36,773 bases of DNA from Avoscillospira sp045580485 (GTDB lineage: Bacteria; Bacillota; Clostridia; Oscillospirales; Oscillospiraceae). Where the stretch lies: NCBI GenBank assembly GCA_045580485.1, contig JAZNNW010000001.1, positions 1-36,773 of the forward strand, read 5' to 3'. Made by a program: the position numbers and the translations under genes. The notes under the pieces were generated by a model. That model ran no database searches, was not told where the DNA came from, and saw nothing but the letters and a program-made list of their open reading frames with translations. Positions 1 through 7,922 of this stretch are shown here, piece by piece (the first letter of the stretch is position 1; each line of letters begins with the position of its first letter).

Positions 1-32
1 TTTCATAGCAGGCACCTCTTCGGAATCCGCAG

Positions 33-53
33 GGAACGGTCCTTGACCGTTCC
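33..53. repeat. Short intergenic palindrome (9-bp arms)
   Basis: GGAACGGTC and GACCGTTCC flank a 3-base loop. The hairpin lies just downstream of the CBS gene on the minus strand but has no T-run after it, so it is a poor intrinsic terminator. It resembles the short REP-like palindromes scattered between genes in gut Clostridia; that comparison is from memory. Confidence 0.4.
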
Positions 54-64
54 GGTGCAGGCAC

Positions 65-493
65 TTACAATCTCTTCACATTCACGGTGATCTCACTGAG
101 CGCTTCCGCCGCTTCCATGGCATAATCTTCCCGATGGCTCAGATCTCCCAGGGTCACCATGCCCACCAGCCGTCTACCTTCCACAACAGGCAGGCGGCGT
201 ACCTGTTCCTTGGCCATACGGTCTGCCGCTTGGGTCAAGCTGGTTGTCGGCTGCACGGTGGAGACCCGGTCGGTCATGATCCGACTGACCGTCGTCTCTG
301 CTGCCGATCGCTCCAGAGCCATACAGCGCACCACCATATCCCGGTCGGTGACGATACCGCAGAGGCTTCCGTCTCTTGCCCGCACGGGCAAGGCGCCGAT
401 ATTATGCCGTGCCATCAATCTGGCTGCCACGGCAACACTCTCCTCCGGGGACACGCTGATCACATGGGAATTCATACAATCCCGCACCTTCAT
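65..493 (-). CDS. Two-CBS-domain protein
   Basis: A 142-residue protein made almost entirely of a tandem pair of CBS domains (about residues 7-60 and 72-127), with the typical 'GxLPVRxxDGxLxGIVTDRDxV' and 'RRLPVVEGRRLVGMVTLGDL' signatures. Paired CBS domains usually bind adenine nucleotides and act as stand-alone energy or redox sensors, or as partners of another enzyme. The ATG at 493 is chosen because AGGAAAGG stands at good spacing before it. The open frame runs on upstream through the region antisense to rpoD, but that extension has no ribosome site and is not protein-like. It is divergent from rpoD. Its partner is unknown. Confidence 0.88.
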   Translation of the reverse strand: MKVRDCMNSHVISVSPEESVAVAARLMARHNIGALPVRARDGSLCGIVTDRDMVVRCMALERSAAETTVSRIMTDRVSTVQPTTSLTQAADRMAKEQVRRLPVVEGRRLVGMVTLGDLSHREDYAMEAAEALSEITVNVKRL

Positions 494-652
494 AAGCTCA
501 TCCTTTCCTGTTTTTTCCATAGTGTTTCCAAAAAGCCGGTGCTTCAAACATTTTTTCGTATGAGCAGGTAAAAATCGGTCGATACTGTGGTAGAAAGAAA
601 AAATATCTGAAAATTTCTTGTAATTTTCCCAAAAATATTGCAAAAAACCTAT

Positions 653-680
653 TGTCTTTGACAGAATAAAGGTATATAAT
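653..680 (+). promoter_or_regulatory. Vegetative promoter of rpoD
   Basis: TTGTCT (653-658), a 16-base spacer and a perfect TATAAT (675-680), about 70 bases before the rpoD start. A consensus TTGACA at 658-663 lies only 11 bases from the -10 and cannot pair with it. Confidence 0.7.
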
Positions 681-748
681 GACTTGGTTACGATTAAAAT
701 TGGCAATTTGTCGGTTTTTGACCATTTGCCTTGGAATGAGGATGTTAT

Positions 749-1903
749 ATGGCAAACTCCAAAAATACAGCTCCTGTGGAAGATATCAAGGCTCCTGTGG
801 CTGCGCTGATCGCAAAAGCCCAGAAGGATGGCTCCATTCAGGCCAGCGAACTGAATGCGGAATTGGAAAAACTGGATCTCTCTGTGGAGCAGATCGAGCA
901 CATCTACGACACCTTTGAGGGTATGGGTATCCAGATCATCGGTTCTGAGCTGGAACTGGATATGGACATGGAATTGGACGGCGCCCTGGACATGGATGTG
1001 GATGTCGATCTGAATCTGCCCGAAGACGAAGAAGAAGAGGCGCTGGTGGACCCTGTGGAACTGGCTGCCGAGTACAATCTGGATGATCCCGTTCGTATGT
1101 ATCTGAAGGAGATCGGTCAGGTGAAGCTGCTGTCTGCCGAAGAGGAGATCGAACTGGCGCAGAAGGTGGCAGAGGGCGACAAGGCCGCCAAGGACAAGCT
1201 GACCGAGGCCAACCTGCGTCTGGTCGTCTCCATCGCCAAGAAGTATTCCGGCCGTGGCCTGCACATTCTGGATCTGATTCAGGAAGGCAACACCGGTCTG
1301 ATCCGTGCTGTGGACAAGTTTGACTATACAAAGGGAAACAAATTCTCTACATATGCAACCTGGTGGATTCGTCAGGCCATCACCCGTGCCATCGCCGACC
1401 AGGCCCGCACCATTCGTGTGCCGGTGCATATGGTGGAGGTCATTAACAAGGCCACTCGCTGCAACCGCAAGCTGGTGCAGGAGCTGGGCCGTGAGCCCAC
1501 TCTGGAGGAGATCGCAGAGGAACTGAACCTGCCCATCGAGAAGATCATCGAGGCCAACCGCACCGCTGCCGATACCCTTTCTCTGGATACCCCTGTGGGC
1601 GACGAAGAAGATACCACCATCGGCTCCTTCGTGGAAGACGACAATACTCTGGGTCCTGCCGATGCCACCTCCAACACTCTGCTGGCAGAGGCTCTCAGTG
1701 AAATTCTCGGCACTCTGACCGAGCGAGAGGCCGATGTGCTGCGTATGCGTTTCGGCATGTATGACGGCCGCACCCACACTTTGGAGGAAGTGGGTCAGAT
1801 CTTCGGCGTTACCCGTGAACGAATCCGCCAGATCGAAAACAAGGCTATCCGCAAGCTCCGTCACCCCTCCAGAGCCAAGAAGATCAAGGATTTCTACTGC
1901 TAA
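749..1903 (+). CDS. rpoD: RNA polymerase primary sigma factor (sigma-70/SigA)
   Basis: The housekeeping sigma factor, 384 residues, that directs RNA polymerase to -35/-10 promoters. A short region 1.1-like N-terminus (1-65) is followed by a very acidic linker (66-100), region 1.2 (DPVRMYLKEIG, 113-123), region 2 with the -10 recognition helix (about 175-230, including YATWWIRQAI), region 3 (230-300) and region 4 with a helix-turn-helix (EEVGQIFGVTRERIRQIE, 346-363). ATG at 749 follows GAGGATG at suitable spacing and has its own promoter. In many Firmicutes rpoD follows dnaG; here the upstream neighbour is a divergent CBS gene. The acidic linker, with alternating Asp/Met and Asp/Val, is unusual. 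Confidence 0.97.
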   Translation: MANSKNTAPVEDIKAPVAALIAKAQKDGSIQASELNAELEKLDLSVEQIEHIYDTFEGMGIQIIGSELELDMDMELDGALDMDVDVDLNLPEDEEEEALVDPVELAAEYNLDDPVRMYLKEIGQVKLLSAEEEIELAQKVAEGDKAAKDKLTEANLRLVVSIAKKYSGRGLHILDLIQEGNTGLIRAVDKFDYTKGNKFSTYATWWIRQAITRAIADQARTIRVPVHMVEVINKATRCNRKLVQELGREPTLEEIAEELNLPIEKIIEANRTAADTLSLDTPVGDEEDTTIGSFVEDDNTLGPADATSNTLLAEALSEILGTLTEREADVLRMRFGMYDGRTHTLEEVGQIFGVTRERIRQIENKAIRKLRHPSRAKKIKDFYC

Positions 1904-1910
1904 ACAAAAC

Positions 1911-1946
1911 AATCGCCATGGCTTCTCAGCCATGGCGATTTTCTTT
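1911..1946. terminator. Bidirectional intrinsic terminator
   Basis: A perfect 13-bp stem (1911-1923 with 1928-1940, loop TCTC) followed by a T-rich run. It serves rpoD and the converging cotransporter gene, whose stop codon starts at 1949. Confidence 0.88.
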
Positions 1947-3719
1947 TTACTGCTCTTCCGGGAAGATATATTTTGCTTTGAAGCGGGCAAATTGCTCCGC
2001 AAAGGCTGCACTCTCATGCAGTTCGCCAGATTTCAGTGCATTCAGATATTCGTGAGCCTCCAGCTTGCCCTCGGAGACCTGCAGCATTTCCACAGCCACA
2101 TTGGAGCAATGGTCGGCGGTACGCTCATAAGCGGTCAGCATATCTTCCAGCACAAAGCCGTATTCCACCGTACACAAACCGTCCCGCAGACGGCGGACAT
2201 GGCGGGACTTGACCTCCCGAACCAACGCATCCACCACCTGCTCCTGAGGTTCGACTCTCATGGCTCGCATCAGATTCAAATCTGCATAGGCAGAAGTGGT
2301 TTCCTCCACCACAGCTAAAACCGCCCGCTCCAGAACTTCCAGTTCAGCCTGCGCCTGTTTGGAGAATACAATATTCTTTTCCGCTATTTCCTGACCGGCC
2401 TCCGCCACATTGACCGCATGGTCAGCAATGCGTTCAATATCGCTGATGGTATACAACAAGGTGTTCAGTTTGCGGTTATCTTCCACAGACAGTCTCTTGC
2501 CGGAGAGCTGCACCATATAGGTGCCCAGAGCATCCTGATAACGGTCTGTTTCCTCCTCCAGAGCAAGGACCTGATCCATGACCTTTTGATCAAATTTACG
2601 GGTGAGACCAATGGCCAGTTCCATGGCTTTGGAAGAAGTCTGCGCCATGGTATATGCGATCTCATGGGCACGCTGCACAGCAACGGCAGGCGTGGCCAGC
2701 AGACGACTGTCCAGCAGCTCGGTCTTTTGAGGCTCTTTGATCTCGGGAACCACCACATAGGCCAGTTTCACCAAAAGCCCGTTCAAAGGCATCAGCACAA
2801 GGGTAGCTGCCACATTGAAGAATGTGTGGATGACAGCAACATTCCATGCGCTGATGCTGTCATGCAGGAAGGTCCAGTCGATATACAGTCCCAAACCGTA
2901 GAACACGATAACGAAGAAAGTCACACCCACCACATTGAACAGCAGATGGACAACGGCAGTACGGCGAGCATTGCGGTTAGCACCAATAGCACCCATAAGC
3001 GCCGTGACGCAAGTGCCGATGTTCTGACCTAAGATAATGGGAATGGCTGCACCGTAGGTGACCACGCCGGTGCTGCACAGACCCTGCAGAATACCCACAG
3101 AAGCAGAGGAGGACTGGATAACAGCCGTCAATACGGCACCAAACAGAATACCAAGCAAAGGATTGGAGAAGGAGATCATCAGCTGGGCAAACCACGCCTC
3201 ATGTTTCAAGAAGGACATAGAACTGCTCATAAGATCCATGCCGGTCATCAGTGCCATGAAGCCCAGCATGATGGTACCAACACCCTTTTTCTTTTCACTC
3301 TTGGTGAACATGAACAGAATGATGCCGATCGTGCCGATGAGAGGTGCCAGCGTGGAGGGTTTGAACAGCTGGATAATGAAGCTGTCACCTTCCAGACCGC
3401 TGAGGGACAAAATCCATGCAGTGACCGTTGTACCGATATTAGAGCCCATGATGACGCCAACGGCCTGTTTCAGGGTCATGATGCCGGAGTTAACAAAACC
3501 GACCACCATGACGGTAGTGGCGGAAGAAGACTGGATCACGGCAGTGACCGCCAGACCCAACAGGAAGCCCTTAAAGACGGTGGAGCTCATTTTTGCCAGA
3601 ATCGTCTGGAGTTTACCGCCTGCCTGGCGCTCCAGAGCTTTGCCCATGATGTCCATGCCGAACAGGAACAGGGCAAGACCACCCAGCAGGGTAATGATCT
3701 TGAAGATATAAGCTGTCAT
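1947..3719 (-). CDS. Na+/phosphate cotransporter with PhoU-like C-terminal domain
   Basis: A 590-residue membrane protein of the Na/Pi-cotransporter II (NptA/YjbB) family, expected to move inorganic phosphate with sodium across the cytoplasmic membrane. The N-terminal 320 residues hold about eight to ten hydrophobic segments and the family's duplicated QSSS motif (TAVIQSSSATT at 59-69 and TAVIQSSSASV at 198-208). The last 230 residues form a soluble helical PhoU-like domain. The ATG follows AAAGGAG. It lies downstream of a PhoB/PhoR-like pair on the same strand, behind its own promoter with 11-bp-spaced half-sites, so control by phosphate supply is likely. The family call is firm; the direction of transport is not visible in sequence. 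Confidence 0.93.
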   Translation of the reverse strand: MTAYIFKIITLLGGLALFLFGMDIMGKALERQAGGKLQTILAKMSSTVFKGFLLGLAVTAVIQSSSATTVMVVGFVNSGIMTLKQAVGVIMGSNIGTTVTAWILSLSGLEGDSFIIQLFKPSTLAPLIGTIGIILFMFTKSEKKKGVGTIMLGFMALMTGMDLMSSSMSFLKHEAWFAQLMISFSNPLLGILFGAVLTAVIQSSSASVGILQGLCSTGVVTYGAAIPIILGQNIGTCVTALMGAIGANRNARRTAVVHLLFNVVGVTFFVIVFYGLGLYIDWTFLHDSISAWNVAVIHTFFNVAATLVLMPLNGLLVKLAYVVVPEIKEPQKTELLDSRLLATPAVAVQRAHEIAYTMAQTSSKAMELAIGLTRKFDQKVMDQVLALEEETDRYQDALGTYMVQLSGKRLSVEDNRKLNTLLYTISDIERIADHAVNVAEAGQEIAEKNIVFSKQAQAELEVLERAVLAVVEETTSAYADLNLMRAMRVEPQEQVVDALVREVKSRHVRRLRDGLCTVEYGFVLEDMLTAYERTADHCSNVAVEMLQVSEGKLEAHEYLNALKSGELHESAAFAEQFARFKAKYIFPEEQ

Positions 3720-3763
3720 GTAAAGATCTCCTTTGAGGAATTTTATTTTTCTCGACAGCTTAT

Positions 3764-3792
3764 ATTATAGTTTTTTACAGTTTTTCATTCCA
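3764..3792 (-). promoter_or_regulatory. Promoter of the Na+/Pi cotransporter gene
   Basis: On the minus strand the -10 is a perfect TATAAT (3764-3769). The -35 position (TGGAAT, 3787-3792) is poor, as expected for a promoter that needs an activator. The half-site array at 3802-3829 lies directly upstream. Confidence 0.6.
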
Positions 3793-3809
3793 TGGAGGGA
3801 ATGAAAAAC
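3780..3809. repeat. 12-bp inverted repeat over the cotransporter -35 region
   Basis: GTTTTTCATTCC (3780-3791) and GGAATGAAAAAC (3798-3809) are separated by six bases. The dyad covers the -35 and the inner Pho-like half-site. It lacks a following T-run, so an operator is more likely than a terminator. Confidence 0.5.
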
Positions 3810-3829
3810 CTTTGTAAAATCTATGTAAA
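3802..3829 (-). promoter_or_regulatory. Candidate Pho box (three half-sites, 11-bp period)
   Basis: On the minus strand TTTACA (3824-3829), TTTACA (3813-3818) and TTTTCA (3802-3807) recur with exactly 11 bp between starts. PhoB/PhoP-family regulators bind direct repeats with this period. The site precedes a phosphate transporter and follows a PhoB/PhoR-like pair. Binding is inferred. Confidence 0.5.
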
Positions 3830-3858
3830 ATGACGGGCTTCAGAGAAGCCCGTCATTT
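3828..3858 (-). terminator. Hairpin terminator overlapping the kinase stop codon
   Basis: A perfect 14-bp stem (3828-3841 with 3845-3858, loop of 3). The kinase stop codon (3853-3855) lies within the stem. On the minus strand TTTTACATAG follows, so termination may be partial. Confidence 0.65.
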
Positions 3859-5493
3859 GGGAAATATGACCGTTATGGCAGTACCTGCACCCGGTGCGCT
3901 TTCCAGCTGCAATTGCGCTTTATGGTAAGCTGCAGCATGTTTGACAATGGAAAGCCCCAGACCTGTACCGCCGGACTGCTTGGAATGACTCTTGTCCACC
4001 CGGTAGAACCGCTCAAAGACCCGGGACTGGTGTTCTGCCGGAATTCCGATGCCCGTATCCCTGACGGTCAGTTTATTTTCCTCGGCGGTAATGTAAACCA
4101 TACCGCCGGGGACATTGTATTTGATGGCGTTATCACAGAGATTGTAAAGCATCTCATGGAGCAGGCGGCGAACACCGTTTGCCGTAAAGCCTGTTCCGGA
4201 GATTTCCAGTCGGACATCTTTTTCTGCGGCGCTGGGCTCCAGAACAGCCTTCACTTCCTCTGCCAAAGCAAGCATATCCACTGACTCTGTGGGCATAGCC
4301 GCACCTTCATCCAACTGAGACAGGCGGAGAATATCCTCGATGAGTGCCACCAAGCGGGCAGCCTCCTTACGGATATGACCCACAAACCGAGGCACATCCT
4401 CCTGTTTGACCAGACCGTTTTCCAGAAGCTCCGCACTGCCCATGATCCCTTGCAGGGGTGTTTTCAGCTCATGGGATACATTGGCGGAGAATTCCCGGCG
4501 AAGCTGCTCTGCACTCCGCTGTTCCGTGATATCAACGGCAAGGACCACAGCACCGATGACAACACCATCTGACTGGATTCGGCTCAGATCAAGCTGATAC
4601 TCCCGGTCATTTCTGCTGATGCAGGCTGTGCCCCGTCCTTTATCCAGTGCGTCGTTGAGGGCATCCCGCACAGTACCGGAGCGATCCAGCAGCAAAAAGC
4701 TCTTGCCGATGCAGTCTTTCTCTGCATGGAACAGCTCCTCGGCAGCTGTATTGATACTGAGGACCTTACCTTCCTGGTTGAGTAGAATCAGACCCTCCTG
4801 CATATTGCCGGTGATCTGTTCAAGTTCATCGGCATTTCTCCGCAGAGCCTCCATCTGACTGTTGATCTGGTTGCGCTGCCAGTTGATACGGTGGAGCAGC
4901 GGCGATATCTCTGTATAGACATCGTTTTTCAGCGGCTGCTCCAGATCCAGCTCATTGATGGGCTCCACGATCTTCTTTGCCATTTGAAAGGCAAGGATCG
5001 CGGCTAAACCAATGGCGATCAGAATAACGAATACGATGGGATAGATCAATCCGACCACCAAGGACCAGGCAGTCTGTTGATTGACAGCCACACGCAGCAC
5101 CGTTCCATCCTTTAACCGCTGGGCCTCATAAAAAGTCTGTTTTGTCATGGTGGCAGACGCCCGAACTGCACTTCCCGTGCCGGTCTGCAGTGCTTCCCGA
5201 ATCTCCTCCCGATCTCCATGATTTTCCATTTCGGTCTGATCCGCCTGGGTGTCAAACAGCACTGTACCATCGGTATCGACCCAGGTAATTCGGAAGCGAT
5301 CTGCCTCCACATTTTCCAAAAAGGCATTTCCGTACTGCTCCGTACCGGTGACTGCCAGACTCAATTCATCCTTGAGCTGACTTACCTGCGCCTCGGAAAA
5401 ATGACTGTACAGCACGCCCATGACCACGATGAATGCGCCCAGAAGTGCCACAACAGCCACCAGCATTACGGAGCGAAATATCTTACTTGCCAT
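3853..5493 (-). CDS. PhoR-like sensor histidine kinase
   Basis: A 546-residue membrane kinase: TM helix about 5-27, an extracytoplasmic sensor region of about 120 residues, a second TM helix about 147-170, a HAMP-like linker, a PAS domain (about 245-325), then HisKA with phospho-acceptor His341 in VSHELKTPLQG, and an HATPase domain with N box (NAIKYN), G1 (DTGIGIP) and G2 (GGTGLGLSIV). This is the architecture of PhoR. The start chosen is MASKIF, preceded by GGAGGG; it overlaps the end of the response regulator by 11 bases, so the pair is translationally coupled. The neighbouring Na+/Pi cotransporter supports phosphate sensing, but the signal cannot be read from the sequence. Confidence 0.9.
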   Translation of the reverse strand: MASKIFRSVMLVAVVALLGAFIVVMGVLYSHFSEAQVSQLKDELSLAVTGTEQYGNAFLENVEADRFRITWVDTDGTVLFDTQADQTEMENHGDREEIREALQTGTGSAVRASATMTKQTFYEAQRLKDGTVLRVAVNQQTAWSLVVGLIYPIVFVILIAIGLAAILAFQMAKKIVEPINELDLEQPLKNDVYTEISPLLHRINWQRNQINSQMEALRRNADELEQITGNMQEGLILLNQEGKVLSINTAAEELFHAEKDCIGKSFLLLDRSGTVRDALNDALDKGRGTACISRNDREYQLDLSRIQSDGVVIGAVVLAVDITEQRSAEQLRREFSANVSHELKTPLQGIMGSAELLENGLVKQEDVPRFVGHIRKEAARLVALIEDILRLSQLDEGAAMPTESVDMLALAEEVKAVLEPSAAEKDVRLEISGTGFTANGVRRLLHEMLYNLCDNAIKYNVPGGMVYITAEENKLTVRDTGIGIPAEHQSRVFERFYRVDKSHSKQSGGTGLGLSIVKHAAAYHKAQLQLESAPGAGTAITVIFPK

Positions 5494-6154
5494 ACTTTCC
5501 CTCCAGCCGGTAGCCCACATTGCGAACCGTCTCAATGAGGCAGCCGTAAGCACCCAGCTTCTGCCGCAGGGTGCGGATATGCATATCCACTGTCCGGGTC
5601 TCACCCACATACTCTGATTTCCACACATGGAGCAGGAGCTGCTCTCTCGTAAAGGCAATGCCCGGCTGAGAAAGGAACAGATACAGCAGCTCGTATTCTT
5701 TATAGGTCAGGCTCACACGGCTTCCATCCACCGTGACGGTGTGCTCCACCGGGTTCAGAACCAAGCCACCCACTTTTAATGCAGGGGTCTGACGGCACCG
5801 GCGCAGCACGGCTTTGACCCGGGACACCATTTCCATCACACCGAAGGGCTTGACCAGATAATCATCTGCACCCAGATCCAGACTCTGAATTTTATCGTAT
5901 TCCGTGCCTTTGGCAGTAGCCATGATGACAGGGATATCCTGAAATGCCTCTGATCCTTTCATTTTCTGCAGAAGCTCCACGCCACTGATACCGGGAAGCA
6001 TCACATCCAGGATGACGAGCTCCGGCTTCTCCGCCTGCAGGGCATCCCAGAAGGCATTTCCATCTTCAAAGCCCCTTGCTTCAAAGCCCGTGGATGTCAG
6101 GGCATACACTTCAATATCCCGGATACTGGAATCATCCTCCACACACCAGATCAT
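5483..6154 (-). CDS. OmpR/PhoB-family response regulator
   Basis: A 223-residue regulator. The receiver domain has the acidic pair Asp7-Asp8, phospho-acceptor Asp50 (VILDVMLPG), Thr80 and Lys102 (LVKPFG). The C-terminal winged helix (about 125-220) carries the typical LTYKEYELLYLFL and TVDMHIRTLRQKLG segments. The start is MIWCVEDD, because AGGAGG lies just upstream; an ATG eight codons earlier lies upstream of that ribosome site. It forms a two-gene unit with the kinase, and a PhoB/PhoP-like role in phosphate control fits the adjacent cotransporter. This remains an inference from context. Confidence 0.91.
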   Translation of the reverse strand: MIWCVEDDSSIRDIEVYALTSTGFEARGFEDGNAFWDALQAEKPELVILDVMLPGISGVELLQKMKGSEAFQDIPVIMATAKGTEYDKIQSLDLGADDYLVKPFGVMEMVSRVKAVLRRCRQTPALKVGGLVLNPVEHTVTVDGSRVSLTYKEYELLYLFLSQPGIAFTREQLLLHVWKSEYVGETRTVDMHIRTLRQKLGAYGCLIETVRNVGYRLEGKYGK

Positions 6155-6229
6155 GGCCGCACCTCCTTTTTTCTTCATAGTAATGATTTTTCCTTAGAAT
6201 TTCAAGTCTTACCGCCCTTTCTTTTTCCA

Positions 6230-6258
6230 TTGCAAAAAGGCCGAAAATCCTGTATGAT
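6230..6258 (+). promoter_or_regulatory. Promoter of the [FeFe]-hydrogenase gene
   Basis: TTGCAA (6230-6235), a 17-base spacer and TATGAT (6253-6258), ending about 30 bases before the start codon. Confidence 0.72.
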
Positions 6259-6290
6259 ACAGATACGAAATGATTAAAGGAGAACCGCCT

Positions 6291-7796
6291 ATGCGAGGAG
6301 ACAAGTCCTTTGTGACGGAAGTCCGAAAGAAAGTATTTACGGAAGTGGCAAAGCTGGCCTATGAGGGCGGCGACTACTCCAGAATAGAGGAGATCCCCTA
6401 CAAGATCGTACCCGGTGAAATGGCCTCCCATCGGGAGAGCATTTTCCTGGAGCGAGCCATTGCAGGCGAACGGCTGCGGCTGGCCATGGGTCTGCCTCTG
6501 CGACCGGTCTATGAGCACAAGCCCCTCTCCGACGGTGTCAACGAAAGTGCCATCGCTGAGAAATACTACGATCCGCCCCTGATCAATATCATCAACTATG
6601 CCTGCAACGCCTGCCCCTCCAAGCAGGTGCGGGTGACGGAGCTGTGTCAGGGCTGCCTGAGCCGCAGCTGCAAGCATGCCTGCCCCAAGGATGCCATCAG
6701 TTTCATCCACGGGCAGTCGGTCATCGATCAGGAAAAGTGCATCCGATGCGGCAAGTGCGTGGACGCCTGCCCTTATCACGCCATTGTCAAAATCGAGCGT
6801 CCCTGTGCCGCCGCCTGCGGCATGGATGCCATTGGCTCCGACGAACACGGCAGAGCCAAAATCGACTATGACCGCTGTGTTTCCTGCGGTCAGTGTCTGG
6901 TCAACTGCCCCTTCGGTGCCATTGTGGACAAGGGTCAGATCTTCCAGCTGATCCACGCCATGAAAAAGGGTTACAAGGTCTATGCCATCGTTGCCCCCGC
7001 CTTTGTGGGTCAGTTCGGTGACTATCTGACACCGGAAAAGCTGACTGCCGCCATGAAGATTCTCGGCTTTGAGGCCGTGGTGGAAGTGGCTGTGGGCGCC
7101 GACCTGTGTACATTGGATGAAGCCAAGGAATATCTGGAGCGTATTCCCGGCAAGGACACCTATATGGGCACTTCCTGCTGCCCGGCATGGATCTCCATGG
7201 TGGATATTCTCTTCCCCGATCAGATGGATCATATCTCCATGACCCTGACCCCCATGGTGCTGACGGCACGAATGGTGAAAAAAGAGCATCCCGATGCCAA
7301 GGTCTGCTTCGTGGGACCCTGCGCTGCCAAGAAGCTGGAGGCCAGCCGCCCCCACATCCGCAGCGATGTGGACTTCGTGCTGACCTTTGAGGAATTGCAG
7401 GGTATGTTTGAGGCCAAGGAGGTCTGGTACTCCGAGGTGGAGGGCAACGATCCTCTGGACAAGGCCTCTGCCGACGGACGGGGTTTTGCCGTCAGCGGCG
7501 GTGTTGCCGCAGCGGTGAAAAACGCAGTCAAAGAGCTGGCCCCCGATGTGGAAATGAAGATCATGGGCGCAGAGGGTCTGCGGGAATGTCGAAAGATGAT
7601 GACTCTCGCCAAAGCTGGAAAGCTCAATGGCTGCCTGCTGGAGGGCATGGCCTGTCCCGGCGGCTGTATTGCCGGTGCCGGTACCATCCGTCCCATCAAA
7701 AAGGCGGCCAGTCTGGTGGAGCAGTATAAAAAGGAAGCCCCTCTTACCAGCCCCTCCCAGTCCCCCTTTGCAGACTTGGTGGATATGCTGGACTAA
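6291..7796 (+). CDS. Monomeric [FeFe]-hydrogenase, group B-like
   Basis: A 501-residue iron-only hydrogenase that would reduce protons or oxidise H2 with ferredoxin-like electron carriers in the cytosol. The N-terminal half carries several Cys-rich iron-sulfur motifs, including CIRCGKCVDACP and CVSCGQCLVNCP. The H-cluster motifs are L1 TSCCPAW (294-300), L2 GPCAAKK (342-348) and L3 MACPGGC (453-459). Ala in L1, GPC in L2 and the MACPGGCxxGAG form of L3 match what is recalled for group B rather than the well-studied group A enzymes. The start at 6291 follows AAAGGAG; an upstream ATG at 6270 has no ribosome site. No maturase genes (hydEFG) and no partner subunits are adjacent. Confidence 0.92.
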   Translation: MRGDKSFVTEVRKKVFTEVAKLAYEGGDYSRIEEIPYKIVPGEMASHRESIFLERAIAGERLRLAMGLPLRPVYEHKPLSDGVNESAIAEKYYDPPLINIINYACNACPSKQVRVTELCQGCLSRSCKHACPKDAISFIHGQSVIDQEKCIRCGKCVDACPYHAIVKIERPCAAACGMDAIGSDEHGRAKIDYDRCVSCGQCLVNCPFGAIVDKGQIFQLIHAMKKGYKVYAIVAPAFVGQFGDYLTPEKLTAAMKILGFEAVVEVAVGADLCTLDEAKEYLERIPGKDTYMGTSCCPAWISMVDILFPDQMDHISMTLTPMVLTARMVKKEHPDAKVCFVGPCAAKKLEASRPHIRSDVDFVLTFEELQGMFEAKEVWYSEVEGNDPLDKASADGRGFAVSGGVAAAVKNAVKELAPDVEMKIMGAEGLRECRKMMTLAKAGKLNGCLLEGMACPGGCIAGAGTIRPIKKAASLVEQYKKEAPLTSPSQSPFADLVDMLD

Positions 7797-7828
7797 CAAA
7801 AAGCCAACCCGATCGGGTTGGCTTTTTG
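7797..7828. terminator. Intrinsic terminator after the hydrogenase gene
   Basis: A perfect 32-base palindrome (CAAAAAGCCAACCCGA and its complement) ending in TTTTTG. It can act in both directions. Confidence 0.9.
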
Positions 7829-7890
7829 TTGTGCGAAAAGTAATATTTGTTCCTTTCATTTCTTTACTTTTCTTTTTATAGAGCGCATAG

Positions 7891-7896
7891 TATAAT
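7891..7896 (+). promoter_or_regulatory. -10 element before the glycyl radical enzyme
   Basis: A perfect TATAAT 26 bases before the start codon. The -35 position lies in a T-rich run (TTTTCT-like) and is weak. Confidence 0.45.
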
Positions 7897-7922
7897 AGGA
7901 TTTGATCAGGAATTGAGGCTAA

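Noticed and set aside
658..680. Consensus TTGACA at 658-663 as the rpoD -35
   Set aside because: Only 11 bases separate it from TATAAT; TTGTCT at 653 with a 16-base spacer fits better.
494..2017. Long minus-strand open frame running from the CBS gene through the antisense of rpoD
   Set aside because: It is the mirror of a strongly codon-biased gene, is rich in His/Gln/Leu as such mirrors are, and has no ribosome site at its far start. Only the last 142 codons are a real gene.
6155..7859. 575-codon minus-strand frame opposite the hydrogenase
   Set aside because: Antisense shadow of a GC-biased gene; it also overlaps the true response regulator start in another frame and shows no known motif.
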